This document shows, piece by piece, positions 20,001-28,819 of a DNA stretch of 37,218 nucleotides. The notes beneath the pieces are model-generated. The model was not told the DNA's origin. It worked only from the letters and a program-made list of their open reading frames with translations, and ran no database searches. How positions within the stretch are numbered: position 1 is the first letter of the stretch; every line of letters begins with the position of its first letter. The position numbers were made by a program, and so were the translations under genes. Source of the DNA: Nemertoderma westbladi (taxonomy: Eukaryota; Xenacoelomorpha; Nemertodermatida; Nemertodermatidae); contig JAUCBJ010005546.1 in the NCBI GenBank assembly GCA_032718475.1, forward strand, positions 1 to 37,218, written 5' to 3'.

Positions 20001-21156
20001 TGGACAACCCAAGTTCCGAACCAAGCTCAACATGTCAGGGATCATGCAGGTTTGGAAATCTGCTGTGGCTGCCGACTATTATATAGGTGAGTTGTCCACT
20101 CCACAGGATAAACTAGGAGAACACAGTATAAGGTCAGTCAAAATGGTGGCAATAAAGAACTTCGCTACTACTCAAGCAGACCTTTATAATTGGGACGAGG
20201 ATGAGAGCATCCAACATCTTAAGATACCTCGATTCCAGACTGATTATCCTGGAGTGCAAATACTCATCGGCCAAAACGCGCATGAGGCGCTGGAGACATT
20301 AGAGAAACGACCTACTCAACCGCAGCCACTACAGACCTATGCGGTAAGAACTAGAGTAGGTTGGTACCTTACTGGACCTTCCCGTAGAACGCTCAGGGAA
20401 AGACTGCTTCAAGATCGCGTCTGCCAGGTGAGTGAATGGGAAGATGATACTAGTGAGGGAGATGACCCAACTGAGGGAACACCACACTCCTCAGATAATG
20501 ACAATCTTAGCTCCAATGTAGATCAATGGAGATATTGCCCCAAGAAGTTTAATCCAACTGACATCGCTTCCAGAGGAGCAACTCCTCAAGAACTGACAGA
20601 TACTACAGACCGGTTAGGTGAACCCGACTTCCTGAGTAAGGAGGATGAATGGCCTCCCCATCTTACTCCGACTGAGATTAGACCAGCCAAGGGAGCGGAG
20701 AAAGTCAAACCTAAAACCCGGACGGGTGGATCGGAGTTATTTGAACCCGGGATAGATCTGTCGGTATTACATATTGCCAGGGACGACGCCGTGGATCTGG
20801 ACCTCCCCACCGCGAGTGGATCCTTCATGAAGATCAGAGAGAGCGATTGGAGCTCTGGAACATCAGACGTCTCGCAGGGACTCTCACCTCTCCTGCAGGG
20901 AGCGACGGACCACTATAGCTCCTGGAATCGGCTTTGTAAAGCCGTTGTGTACTTAGAGCGATGTTTCTATCGTCACTATTCCAGGACGAAGAGGAAACCT
21001 GGAATTGTATTCGGGATGCATCGACTCAATCGCCCAGCTGGTCGTTTGTGTTTACCGGAAGGGAATGGAGGACTCTCCGGAAATTGTGGAAGGCAAGATT
21101 CTCTTCCCACGACCACCTCCCTAATCCTTCAAACATCTAGGGACTCCATAACGTAA
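17074..21156 (+). CDS. BEL/Pao Gag-protease fused in frame to the tail of Pol
   Basis: One open frame of 1360 codons. Residues about 90-170 are an Ala/Glu/Lys-rich coiled-coil run. About 495-690 is the BEL/Pao Gag core (DUF1759-like: VKFNGDEMKWLPF, EKLRFLIECLEG). About 783-850 are Cys-rich knuckles (CVLCDGPH..., LCYNCLRRGHQRRTC, CVKCGAKHHILLH). The Pao-type protease has LLDSGSTGTFID with the catalytic Asp at 958, ending near RVGWYLTGP. From residue 1150 the sequence jumps to the region that normally follows RNase H: DQWRYCPKKFNPTDIASRG, PDFLSKEDEWP, and SWNRLCKAVVYLER just before integrase. RT, RNase H and integrase are missing, yet the frame stays open through the junction; the last ~50 residues look frameshifted. 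It can at most assemble and process particles. Confidence 0.9.
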   Translation: MSDAKQNLSDSLLDTTESEVTAEKPHKRDAIDIYLSDYQRFLGNDELRRRLEGLSPNSEGTKLVLDAIDVEMRAANQAKFDEQLRLTRVQEEQVKKKRIEDRKKAAVVAAEAERKAAAAEAAAEAKAAAAVAEAKAEAERKAAMAAAEAERKATEAVAEAERRAAEETIQLELENIQENQDCINKQLTASNMQMMNRSTPKRQGYTSSEEGDTTDTEGKGNRSRLSRRKRTFHRQKLPDLPPAVRRQLNNTNLGSTEPTDQIIKLERLPTIVDEPEIIRPVLEITPSVIDTPVLPETTSKFPLHSTKLPVPRRTAQETVQVLDPERNIYNLSPVVPRPPATTLATPASAVEWVDERRRGMDILLGQMQETVQQFKGTVRGSRLELQEVQQSIALERDKLVNTQKGIPPPSVTMCQPVRSEVSHAQGVEPTRIYTASEVETPIVNPIKGNYRPVDNDIPYRPDHNPRNLYTDNSILNNTMAQESFTRQMARTEARQAVKVGEIVKFNGDEMKWLPFNEYYKDNIQNSVLSNGEKLRFLIECLEGPPKSMALKFIGHPDGLRQVWDTLNIRYGNRTNIARYLYAKLMAPRKFLSSGIIEFSDEIQEICRQLDWLGKSHEYQNSMVVGVLASTLPKGGVGTRWDKKVLYMMEQQRRDPTMTDLMSFLDREVKLQLLRQSREKTLENKVSEKPVSRRRVTPVCYTDDGESQTSQGEDSGKDTDRSYYVNKMPKDQVSKSESRPNDRREPVQKTLPTSPKRIQVRKPEERTSVHHIAQVKVSNIKPKCVLCDGPHRINACDKFLRKSLKDRREVMWDKRLCYNCLRRGHQRRTCHSDARCVKCGAKHHILLHTEFERNSPSQVSESELHVQFSDVNDTDQSEMEGFYTDEFSDENESCYMINTAVYRALTHEKDTDSDLTLTTSNQQPSWKAPTSNIGIREFPVVQLRVHGPQKSYIVNALLDSGSTGTFIDKELAEDIFAGQPKFRTKLNMSGIMQVWKSAVAADYYIGELSTPQDKLGEHSIRSVKMVAIKNFATTQADLYNWDEDESIQHLKIPRFQTDYPGVQILIGQNAHEALETLEKRPTQPQPLQTYAVRTRVGWYLTGPSRRTLRERLLQDRVCQVSEWEDDTSEGDDPTEGTPHSSDNDNLSSNVDQWRYCPKKFNPTDIASRGATPQELTDTTDRLGEPDFLSKEDEWPPHLTPTEIRPAKGAEKVKPKTRTGGSELFEPGIDLSVLHIARDDAVDLDLPTASGSFMKIRESDWSSGTSDVSQGLSPLLQGATDHYSSWNRLCKAVVYLERCFYRHYSRTKRKPGIVFGMHRLNRPAGRLCLPEGNGGLSGNCGRQDSLPTTTSLILQTSRDSIT

Positions 21157-22808
21157 AAACATATAGAGTGGGTGTGTGACTCTATTATTTTATATTATTT
21201 TATTATTTTTATATTTATGTATGTATTACTATGTAATTTTATTATAATCGTTTTATTTAATTTAGTAGAATGTTATTTTAGCGATTATTTAGTAGATTAG
21301 TGCAATATATATTCGTGTTTATTACGTACGTAATTACTTATATTATATTTAGTGCGACGGCGAAGAAATAATTACTTTTTTCTCTTTCCTTACTGTCCGT
21401 ATTATATTATAAATACGTAACTACAGTAAGATGAAATGTACGTACTTATTAAAGTACAATAAAGCCACTACTATATTTAAGTATTATTGGTAGGCAGAGT
21501 ATTAGGAATGCAAAGTTCAGATCCTCGTGTCTCGGCTAAACCAAGCTCTGGGTAGACCTTGGAAACGACTTGCCTCTTCACACTGACATTGCTTCGTGCG
21601 ATATTGCTCTCATACCGTATATTAAATAATACATATAGTAGCGTGAGGTCCTTTTAACAGTAGCGTATAACGCAAAATAAATCTGTTAAACCCTTTGACC
21701 ATCTGTAATTCTAGTCGATTAAGATATCGCGGCACCCACCGATATACTTGAAAGACAAATTCTAGAATCAGTGGTTAACGTCCCCAGACAGGTTCTGGAA
21801 TAAATCGGTGCCCATCTCAAATATTAATTATTTAATATTTGCAAATCTAATAAATCAAAATCTGTAAAATTCAGATCCTTCAACAATTCTAGTCAATTAA
21901 GATATCGTAGCATTTACCGATATTCTTAAAGAGACAATTTTCTTAGAATTAAGGATCTTGTGTCCCTAGACATGTTCTAGAATCAAAATATGTCAATTTA
22001 ATTATCAAATAATAAAATTTCAGGGAATAAATTTAAATTCATGCCTTTTAATGAATTTAATAAATTGCCATTTTTACGCAATTTATAACATTCCCAAAAT
22101 TCCATTAATTAATAGATCAAGGGAGCGGAGATTTATCTTATTATGCATATGAGTGTGCGAAAGTCTCCCAAACATAGTCAATAGCCGATAAAATTCATAA
22201 AGTCATGTATAAAACAGAACATTGACTATTAAAGAATACTATTAAATAACATCCCAGATCTGTATGCATTGGAATTACTCTAATTCTACCGCTAGCTTTG
22301 CATAATGTCACCATAGCAACAACCACGTTAGAATTAGAATTGAGTTAAAAGAACAATAGAAAGCTTGTCCCATTGAATAGCATAGGGAATAAATAGCGCA
22401 CTACTAGTATCCAAGGATACATAATAATACAGTGACATTCTGGAAGGCATTGACTAACGGACAAATGGCCCGAATGTGCGTAGTTGTGACCAGTTGTGTG
22501 GTATTTGTGAGTTTATAGGTGAATGTTACTGCTAAGGTGTGTTTACAGTAGCTAGTCGCAATCGTAAAAGTAACCTAACTCTCCAAGGAAAACCTGAAGT
22601 ACATCTAAGCCTTTGGGACGGACAGTTGAGTGACTTGTGCCGGTTGTCGTTGTCGTTGTGCGGCTACGTCGTTGGCGAAAGTATAGCGGCGACGACACAT
22701 CGGCGCTGAGGATCTCGTACTGTCCGGGGGTTGATTGGGGTAGGCAGCGACGCCCGCTCGCCTAAATATAAACTCATTATAATATGGATAAACTCATATA
22801 TAGCAGAT
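21157..22808 (+). other. Non-coding 3' internal region of BEL/Pao element 1
   Basis: AT-rich sequence with no supported frame. It contains a diverged tandem pair: the block around 21711 (CTAGTCGATTAAGATATCG) recurs at 21889 (CTAGTCAATTAAGATATCG), each followed by an ACCGATAT phrase and a TTCTAGAAT or related phrase. Confidence 0.6.
21700..22000 (+). repeat. Diverged ~178-bp tandem duplication
   Basis: The two copies share CTAGTC-x-ATTAAGATATCG, the AC(C)GATAT phrase, AGACAA, CCCCAGACA/CCCTAGACA and GGTTCTGGAAT/TGTTCTAGAAT in the same order with an offset of 178 bases. Confidence 0.7.
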
Positions 22809-23216
22809 ATGACGGAGTTGATAGAAGATGGTCTTGGTATCGGGGAGCGATATACTCTACTTTTACAAGCGTTTGTTGATAGCTTAATACGCGGCGACGT
22901 TAGTCCAACTGCTGCGGAGGACGATGGTCGTTATATCGAACCGACAATGTCCCAAGTGCAGCTCTCGCGAGAGTTGGACTATAGAAAATTCGCTGCTCGA
23001 TATACGCAGCGTAATGGTACGTATATGGGCTTCTTAACTACTGGTCATTCTATCGATTTACACGATACGGACTATGTCGAACATATCCTACCCAGAGGAG
23101 TCGAAACGATAAACCAAAATTCTAATGCGAAAATCCTATTCGAAATCGACTCGAAAGAAAAGACATTAAAGAAACAAATAAACGCGGTAACTCCAACATC
23201 TATTTGGAATTCTTGA
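22809..23216 (+). CDS. Hypothetical protein in the 3' part of BEL/Pao element 1 (135 aa)
   Basis: The first ATG of this open frame is at 22809. The product is acidic to neutral with mixed composition (MTELIEDGLGIGERYTLLLQ... ending TPTSIWNS), no signal peptide, no membrane segment and no motif I recognise. Its position downstream of the Pol remnant is where some BEL/Pao and Ty3 relatives carry a third ORF, but it does not look like an envelope protein. It could equally be a captured host or other fragment. A GC-richer 300 bp precedes it (22600-22740). Confidence 0.4.
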   Translation: MTELIEDGLGIGERYTLLLQAFVDSLIRGDVSPTAAEDDGRYIEPTMSQVQLSRELDYRKFAARYTQRNGTYMGFLTTGHSIDLHDTDYVEHILPRGVETINQNSNAKILFEIDSKEKTLKKQINAVTPTSIWNS

Positions 23217-23899
23217 TAGAAGCATTGTAACAACAAATAAATATCACCCGCGTTTCTCCTTCAAGACGTGCGTCTTTGGTATTATTACGATAAATGCCCT
23301 AGACCCAACCAATAAACGGAAAGACATAAACATCCACGGAAACGTTGTGTTAAACACAGTTGTGCTCGTTATATTTACTGGAGTTTCGAGCGAAACTTGT
23401 TTGACGTATCACCTATGCTCACTCGGCTCGAACGATCCTGGAGTAAACCTACGATCAGAGTCCCGGAATACTCGGTCAAACCTCCTCATTCCTTAGTTGG
23501 ACCTCAGACCTGCGATCCTGGTGGTGTCGCGGATCCTCGCGGACTGTATTCGTATTCACTGTTCAAAGATCTAGTGCTACCCTAACAATTAATCGGTAAC
23601 ACTCCGACAGTGATTTCTAGCTAGCCGCCCATCTTACCTAGCCGGATTGTGACGCGGACACCTAATATCACTATCCAACCGTATGGTCGTCCCCGTTTAA
23701 CGCGATACAACCCCTCATCAAGGTAAAGGAGAGCGTTGTACGAAACGAGTTAAACGCTATTCTATAAAGATCAAAAGGGAAACCTGCGTTTGTTCAGATA
23801 AACGTAAGTTATAACAGTAAGTCCAATCGATAAACGAATTGGCCTTATCTCAATTCGATTGGGAAATCCAGAATCTCTAAGAAGTTATCGAACTTGGAT

Positions 23900-24149
23900 G
23901 ATCCTATTCTCTGCGAGAGTTTTTGGATGAACGTATCCAGCTACGAGCGGAGGAAAATCAGCTCGAGGAGAAGCATATCGAAACGGCAGATACCTCGACC
24001 ACAATCCTACACCTTCTGATGCAATCATATTGCACCCTTCACCCAGGAGTTATGGCCCTCCTAGTAAAGTGGCTCCCCCCAAAGAGAAAAAGACTCTTGC
24101 TAGCCTCAAAAAACTGCGTAAACGCCGTCTGCGTAAGAAAGACTAACTG
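23900..24149 (+). pseudogene. Decayed coding remnant with a basic tail
   Basis: One frame reads LDERIQLRAEENQLEEKH and then, with a frame change near 24003, another continues to a strongly basic end, KKLRKRRLRKKD, before the TAA at 24147-24149. The basic tail is in the same frame as the 135-aa ORF at 22809. The charged coiled-coil-like stretch followed by an Arg/Lys tail suggests a former protein with a nucleic-acid-binding or nuclear-targeting end. The family is not recognised. Confidence 0.4.
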
Positions 24150-24224
24150 TTTAGAGTATCTTTATGTTTTAGAAACTGTGATTTTTATATTTTATAGACT
24201 GAAAATCCCATTTTCTGGGAGCGG

Positions 24225-25434
24225 TGTAAAAGCTTTTGCTGAATTGTCCGGTTATTTTTCCTTATTTTCCCCGTAAAATACTCTGTAGTTGGTTTACCAG
24301 GCATAAAAAGGCCTTGTCCTTGCTGTACTGGTGTTTTAGCGGACATAAAAGCTATTTCTTCTGTATTTGTACTTTAGAGGACATAATCCGTAATTCCGTG
24401 ACGTAAAAGCTCGATACTCTTGAAAACAGTGTCGCTACCATGACGACGGCTAGCAGCTGATATTGCCACGTCGACGTTTCTTTGTTTCTTTGTTCTCTCG
24501 TTGTTCAGGTTGACCAATCAGAGCGTTTGTTGTCTCTGTGTTGGAGGTGTATACAGAAACTCAGTAGTTCAGTGTTATGTTTTGCCCAGAGCCCAAGAAC
24601 CGGCTTTTGGCACCTCCGTGTTTTCAGTTTTTAGTCCTACACTAGTAGGCTTAATTATAAGGACATATATCCGTTATCTGATGTCTGATGACTGATGTCT
24701 GCATACTGCATACTGCAGTACTGCATACACTGCATACTGTGTAACACTGTGCATACTTTTATATTGTTATACTGCTATTTACTGTCAGTTCTTCATAATA
24801 TGGTTGATGAATTATTATATTTGGAATAACGACAAATAACCCCGAAAACCCAATATTCTTGATATACCGAAGGTAAGAGAGAAAGGTTACAGATAAATGA
24901 TTGCGACCTATGTTGAGTGGTTTGAAGTGAATCTAATGTTATTTGATAGACCCTACATGATTCGGTCCGTGTTCCTTTTATATGTGACTAAAATCAGTGA
25001 AGATCGGCAGATCAGTGTGCAGTATTGTGCAGCATTGTGTATGAGTGAGACTGATAACGAAGCATTTCCTAAAGAATGCGCCATATATGTGAATTGTAAC
25101 TAAGCCATATCGTTGTGAGTAGTTTAAGTCATAACTCTGTTTATATAGATAGAGCGCCACGTCCTAAAGGAACTGTTAATATTCCCTGAAAGTGAATAAT
25201 ATTGTCAGAGATTATATAATACTGTCAGTCGAATAATACATTAGGCTTACATAGCAATAAGATTAAGCTGTCGAAATCAATCTCCCGGGTATATCCAACG
25301 GGTGAATGATCGCGCACAGATTGGTTTCAACTAGTGTAGTGAATCAAATACTTGTTAGGGGCTAAAGCGATTTATTATCTAGAAGACATTCTAATTTGGC
25401 AGGTTAAACTGCCAAAGGTCTGAAAGCGCGAACA
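24225..25434 (+). repeat. 3' LTR of BEL/Pao element 1 (1210 bp)
   Basis: Near-identical to 13606-14822. The differences I found are a C/T near 24336, a C/T near 24594 and one fewer heptamer unit near 24710. It starts TGTAAAAGC after a weak purine stretch (GGGAGCGG) and ends GAACA. Confidence 0.95.
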
Positions 25435-25439
25435 ATTTT
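25435..25439. repeat. Right 5-bp target duplication of BEL/Pao element 1
   Basis: ATTTT, matching 13601-13605. Confidence 0.8.
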
Positions 25440-26149
25440 GGTGTATGTTTGATGACAATTCAGTAAAAAATAAAACAGTAGTGTAGTAGGGAATTTAGTG
25501 ATGAAAAAAGTTCAAATCGACAAACTGAGAAAAAGGTTGTTGTTATATACAGAGAATCATGAATATCAACCATAAATTCTGTTGTTGAAAAGTGGAGTTT
25601 TATGATCAAAAAATCATTCAATAGTGAAAACTACTGTATGTAACTTCAAAAACAGCGCCAGCCGGTTAGGTCCCACAGTCTGTCTGCCCTGAATGGCGTG
25701 GCGCACAGAGAGTGTGCTCACCTCAGTACACTATATTACTGGTCTTCTCTTACACTATTGTTGTACTGTATTGCCAATATACTTTATCATCAGTATACAT
25801 ATTCACCTTGGGCATTCCTTCTTACACTAACACCATGACCTACAAGATAGAGATCTATAGTAGGTCATGCCTCACCATAGGACTAGGCCGCCCTTACTTC
25901 TGCCGCAGATAAAGTTTTTTTCACTGGGGGTAATGGTTCATTTAAATTGAGTATCAGCAGCCAATATCCTTTCCCACACAAAATCGAACCCTTGTCCTAT
26001 TTGGACCTTCGTCTTGTTGTTCTCCTTAGGACTTCCACCATATTCGTACCTTCATTCCATGAGTTGATAAATTTTTGTAAAAATCAGATTTGTATCATGT
26101 TTATTAATCATGTTTGTTTGTAAGGTTGGTGGCCTAATTATTCGTCGGC
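25440..26149. other. Intron 2 sequence, nothing recognised
   Basis: AT-rich with no supported gene. The stretch 25660-25920 is somewhat more GC-rich and has the near-inverted pair ATGACCTAC (25834) and GTAGGTCAT (25860), which could be the end of an unidentified repeat. Confidence 0.4.
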
Positions 26150-26746
26150 ATGATGGAGTTAGGTACATCTTTGGAGACCTCCTTGCGGAGGCCTCCTTTG
26201 GCTCAACCAATGTTGAGCGGGAGGTCACCTTGTCCGGAGGTCACCTTGTCCGGAGGTCACATGGACTCTAACGGGCGAGCAGTTGATGGGGTGAGGGCAG
26301 ATCTGGTCTCTAGAGGTGTTTGGGCGAACCAGGTTGTGGCGTCTTTCGACATTTCGATTATAAATCTCGACGCTGCTTCCTATGTTCGATCAAATGCCTC
26401 TGCTGAGACCTTTCTCACCCAAAGGGAACGTGTCAAGCAGGCCCACTATCAGGAGCCCTGCGAGACACGCCGTATGCACTTCACTCCTCTCGTGGGCTCA
26501 ACTGATGGTGTGTGGGGGGCGGAAGCTCAGATGTTCATTAAACGACTTGCAGAGACACTTGTGTCAAAGCGGGTGGGGATGAGGCACCGAGGGTTGGGGG
26601 TTGTGTTGGGTGCTGTGAGGAGGCGATTGCAGTTTGGGCTGTTGCGGGCTGCGTCACTCTGTCTCAGGGGTGGAAGGAGACCATGGAAGTGTCTCGGTTT
26701 CTGTGATGGAGCGGGTGTGCAGGGTCTTGACCCTGAATTGTATTAG
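26150..26746 (+). pseudogene. Retroelement C-terminal fragment, copy B
   Basis: A 198-codon open stretch that homologises with copy A at 8281-8571. Key phrases are FDISIINLDAASYVRSNA, CETRRMHFTPLVGSTDGVW, GAEAQMFIKRLAETLVSKR, VLGAVRRRLQFGLLRA and LCLRGGRRPWKCLGFCDGAG. I recall this pattern as the C-terminal tail of invertebrate retroelement polyproteins, possibly a restriction-like (PD-(D/E)XK) nuclease fold; that is inference. The first ~40 codons hold a short nucleotide repeat (TGTCCGGAGGTCACC, near 26231-26262) and are unlikely to be native. No RT is attached, so this is a truncated remnant, despite being open. Confidence 0.55.
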
Positions 26747-26987
26747 GGCTTCAATAATATCTTGGGAACTAATTAATTGATTTGCTACTCACCTGGAGGA
26801 ATTGTTTATTGTTTAATCATTATTATTATTTTAAATCAATTGTAGAAATATTAGTACTGTACCACCTACCTTGCATAATTGACATAAAAAATTGTTTCTT
26901 CATTATGAATAATTATATTTAATAGAATAAATGGCCTGCATCATGTTTATCAATGCATAATTAATCCATAAATATTTTATTTTGCAG
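26747..26987 (+). other. 3' end of intron 2
   Basis: AT-rich, ending TATTTTGCAG at 26987, a strong acceptor. The first base of exon 3 completes the codon left open at 6987. Confidence 0.8.
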
Positions 26988-27204
26988 ACTAACAAAAGAG
27001 GAAATGTTTTATCGATTCGGACGGAATAGTTTTTCCCATCCCAATGACGACCCTGATGATTTATCGGAGACAGATCGGGGTCTGGATAATTACCAAAATG
27101 ACCAACATTTTCTGATTCTCTATACAAAACACTCAAGACCTTCCTTCAACGATTTACGTGTTATGGGCGCAAAAGCTTATATCTGCAAGTCGGAGATTAT
27201 TTAA
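26988..27204 (+). CDS. Exon 3 of the lectin-like gene (C-terminal half of CTLD)
   Basis: Completes codon 195 and encodes residues 196-266 and a TAA stop. HPN at 212-214 stands where calcium-binding CTLDs have EPN or QPD, and FND at 248-250 stands for WND. Cys261 in AYIC is the final CTLD cysteine and should pair with Cys140. The two inner cysteines (expected near His235 and Val253) are both absent, so that disulfide has been lost as a pair. ND and HPN keep part of the calcium site. The protein is probably a secreted, folded CTLD with altered or no classical sugar binding. Confidence 0.9.
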
Positions 27205-27476
27205 ACAATCTAGAAATTTATTATGTGGTAATGGTACCGGTCCTTTCGAGGTCTTTGTTTTCCTGTTCCTTCTGAGTCCAGACAATAACTTAGCTAAACA
27301 ATCGTTTATAGATGACTCATTCCTATCATAGTAATTTGTGTTTACAATTCACAATACAAATGTTGTGGTGTCTTCAAGCACCAAGCACAGTGGCTGAAGA
27401 TGAAGAAACCATTACGCCCCTACCTAGAAAAACCCATTATGTTTGATTGATCGCCTACGCTTAGTCATTATTCATA

Positions 27477-27482
27477 AATAAA
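27477..27482 (+). terminator. Candidate poly(A) signal of the lectin-like gene
   Basis: AATAAA about 270 bp after the stop codon. It is the best-placed canonical hexamer in the 3' flank; actual use is not shown by sequence alone. Confidence 0.45.
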
Positions 27483-27691
27483 TGATTCCCATCGTAGTAA
27501 ATATTAATCATAGTTTTGTATACGGCTGGCCGCTTTTTTATCTTCCCTAAACATCTGCTTTCTTATTGCTTGTCGGATATGCGGTTCCTTACAAAACCAA
27601 ACCACAACAATGGGGGGGGGGGGGGGGGGGGTCCTCAGAGAGAATTCTCCCACACCGGGCGTGTTACGGTATATGGCGCTGTATCCACATT

Positions 27692-27789
27692 ATTAGTCAT
27701 TATGCAGTATGCAATATTAGTCGTTATGCAGTATGCAATATTAGTCCGTTATACTGTACGTAATATTAGTCCATTGTGCAGCATGATAT
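27692..27789 (+). repeat. 24-bp tandem repeat, four units
   Basis: Units start at 27692, 27716, 27740 and 27765. Consensus ATTAGTC-GTTATGCAGTATGCAAT; the first two units are nearly identical and the last two diverge (ATACTGTACGTAAT, ATTGTGCAGCATG). Confidence 0.85.
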
Positions 27790-28035
27790 TTTAGATAAGG
27801 CATAATAACGCAGTGGTATTTAGATAGGGAAATCGAAACACCCATATATTTGAATCCATCCATTTTGTATAGTATGTAGCCCTACCTACGTAATTTTGTA
27901 TTAGGATATATGTAGATAGTTCCAGGGTAGCAAGTTTATTCGGACCCTGGATTTTGTGCTTGCTGATATTAGCATCGATAGGGCTAGCATATAGGGACGC
28001 TGTCCTGGCCATTCAGCAGCCAGGGACGTGAACCA

Positions 28036-28051
28036 TTACCATATATGGTAA
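28036..28051. repeat. Perfect 16-bp palindrome
   Basis: TTACCATATATGGTAA, which equals its own reverse complement; a possible dimeric factor site in the presumed LTR. Confidence 0.8.
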
Positions 28052-28199
28052 TAATTTGAGGTTTGGGCAGGCAATAGGGCTACAATCCGGCCTCCTTATT
28101 GGACTAACTGCTTCCAGGTTGGTCTAATGCTAGCGCGGACTGGAGAGCCAATAGGAGAGCGATTGCGTCACCCTATTGCATCACCCCATTCGGATCACC

Positions 28200-28206
28200 T
28201 ATAAAT
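28200..28206 (+). promoter_or_regulatory. TATA-box candidate of BEL/Pao-like element 2
   Basis: TATAAAT in a GC-rich setting (ATCACC before, TGGCGGTG after). A good core-promoter candidate, but no start site can be shown. Confidence 0.45.
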
Positions 28207-28793
28207 TGGCGGTGTGCCGGTAGAACCTCACATGACACCTCACATGATCTGCTATCACCTTTGTACTTGCTGAGCTGTCTCTATTCATTTTTTGACGGAT
28301 TTTAGAGTATTTCTGCAATTTGATTAATTTCTTGGAATGATTTGCTAGTGCGATTACTCTTGATTTTTTCTCAATTAATTCCTTCGATTACTGCTAATTA
28401 CAACTGAACTATGATTTCTACCTTTTGATTAATGGTTCTATGTGATTCCTTTCTGCGCAATAATCCTAAGGGATTTCTGAGACTGTCAGACTTTGTGATT
28501 TGCATGCGCCGCTACGGTAGCTATTAGCATAATGGAGGGCTAAGGTGCCAGTAGGCGGTGGGCACATCGGGGGGTTGGGCGACTAAGGGAGAGCGGAGGA
28601 TTCAAAGGCGGGCAACGCTGGCGGGGGTCAACGTTGTGGTCGGGCAATTTGGACTGTAGGTTGGAGACCGCTCGCCGGTACAGTAATTAGGGGGCTGATG
28701 ATCCAAGGTTTTGTCTCTATTTAGTATTAGGGGGCAGGAATTGGGTTAGTTAGGAAGCCTAGATGTACCCGGGAGGGGCCTGCATACCTCACA

Positions 28794-28819
28794 GTAAGTG
28801 GGTAAGTACGTAAGTAAGT
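28794..28819 (+). promoter_or_regulatory. Cluster of four splice-donor consensus hexamers
   Basis: GTAAGT begins at 28794, 28802, 28810 and 28814 (the last two overlap). Each could pair with the U1 snRNA 5' end. This is far above chance for 26 bases; see the related finding on donor-like sites inside the gag genes. Confidence 0.6.

Larger units (their letters stand above)
13606..25434 (+). mobile_element. BEL/Pao LTR retrotransposon 1, internally deleted (11.8 kb)
   Basis: Long direct repeats at 13606-14822 and 24225-25434 (TG...CA, about 1.2 kb) bound by ATTTT duplications define the element. The internal region has a 2.2-kb leader, a gag-protease frame with BEL/Pao hallmarks (17074-21156), and about 3 kb of mostly non-coding 3' sequence. 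RT, most of RNase H and essentially all of integrase are absent. The LTRs differ by about two substitutions and one 7-bp repeat unit, so insertion was recent although the element is defective; it must have been mobilised in trans. It sits in the sense orientation inside intron 2 of the lectin-like gene. Confidence 0.93.
27205..28000. other. 3' UTR and intergenic flank
   Basis: No gene recognised. Holds a run of 20 G at 27612-27631 and a 24-bp tandem repeat at 27692-27789. Confidence 0.6.

Noticed and set aside
23397-23585. 62-codon open frame between the 135-aa ORF and the basic remnant
   Set aside because: No motif, not in frame with a recognised neighbour, and short enough to be chance in a locally GC-richer stretch.
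27692-27789. Possible CRISPR-like repeat array
   Set aside because: Units abut head to tail with no spacers, and the genome is eukaryotic; it is a minisatellite.
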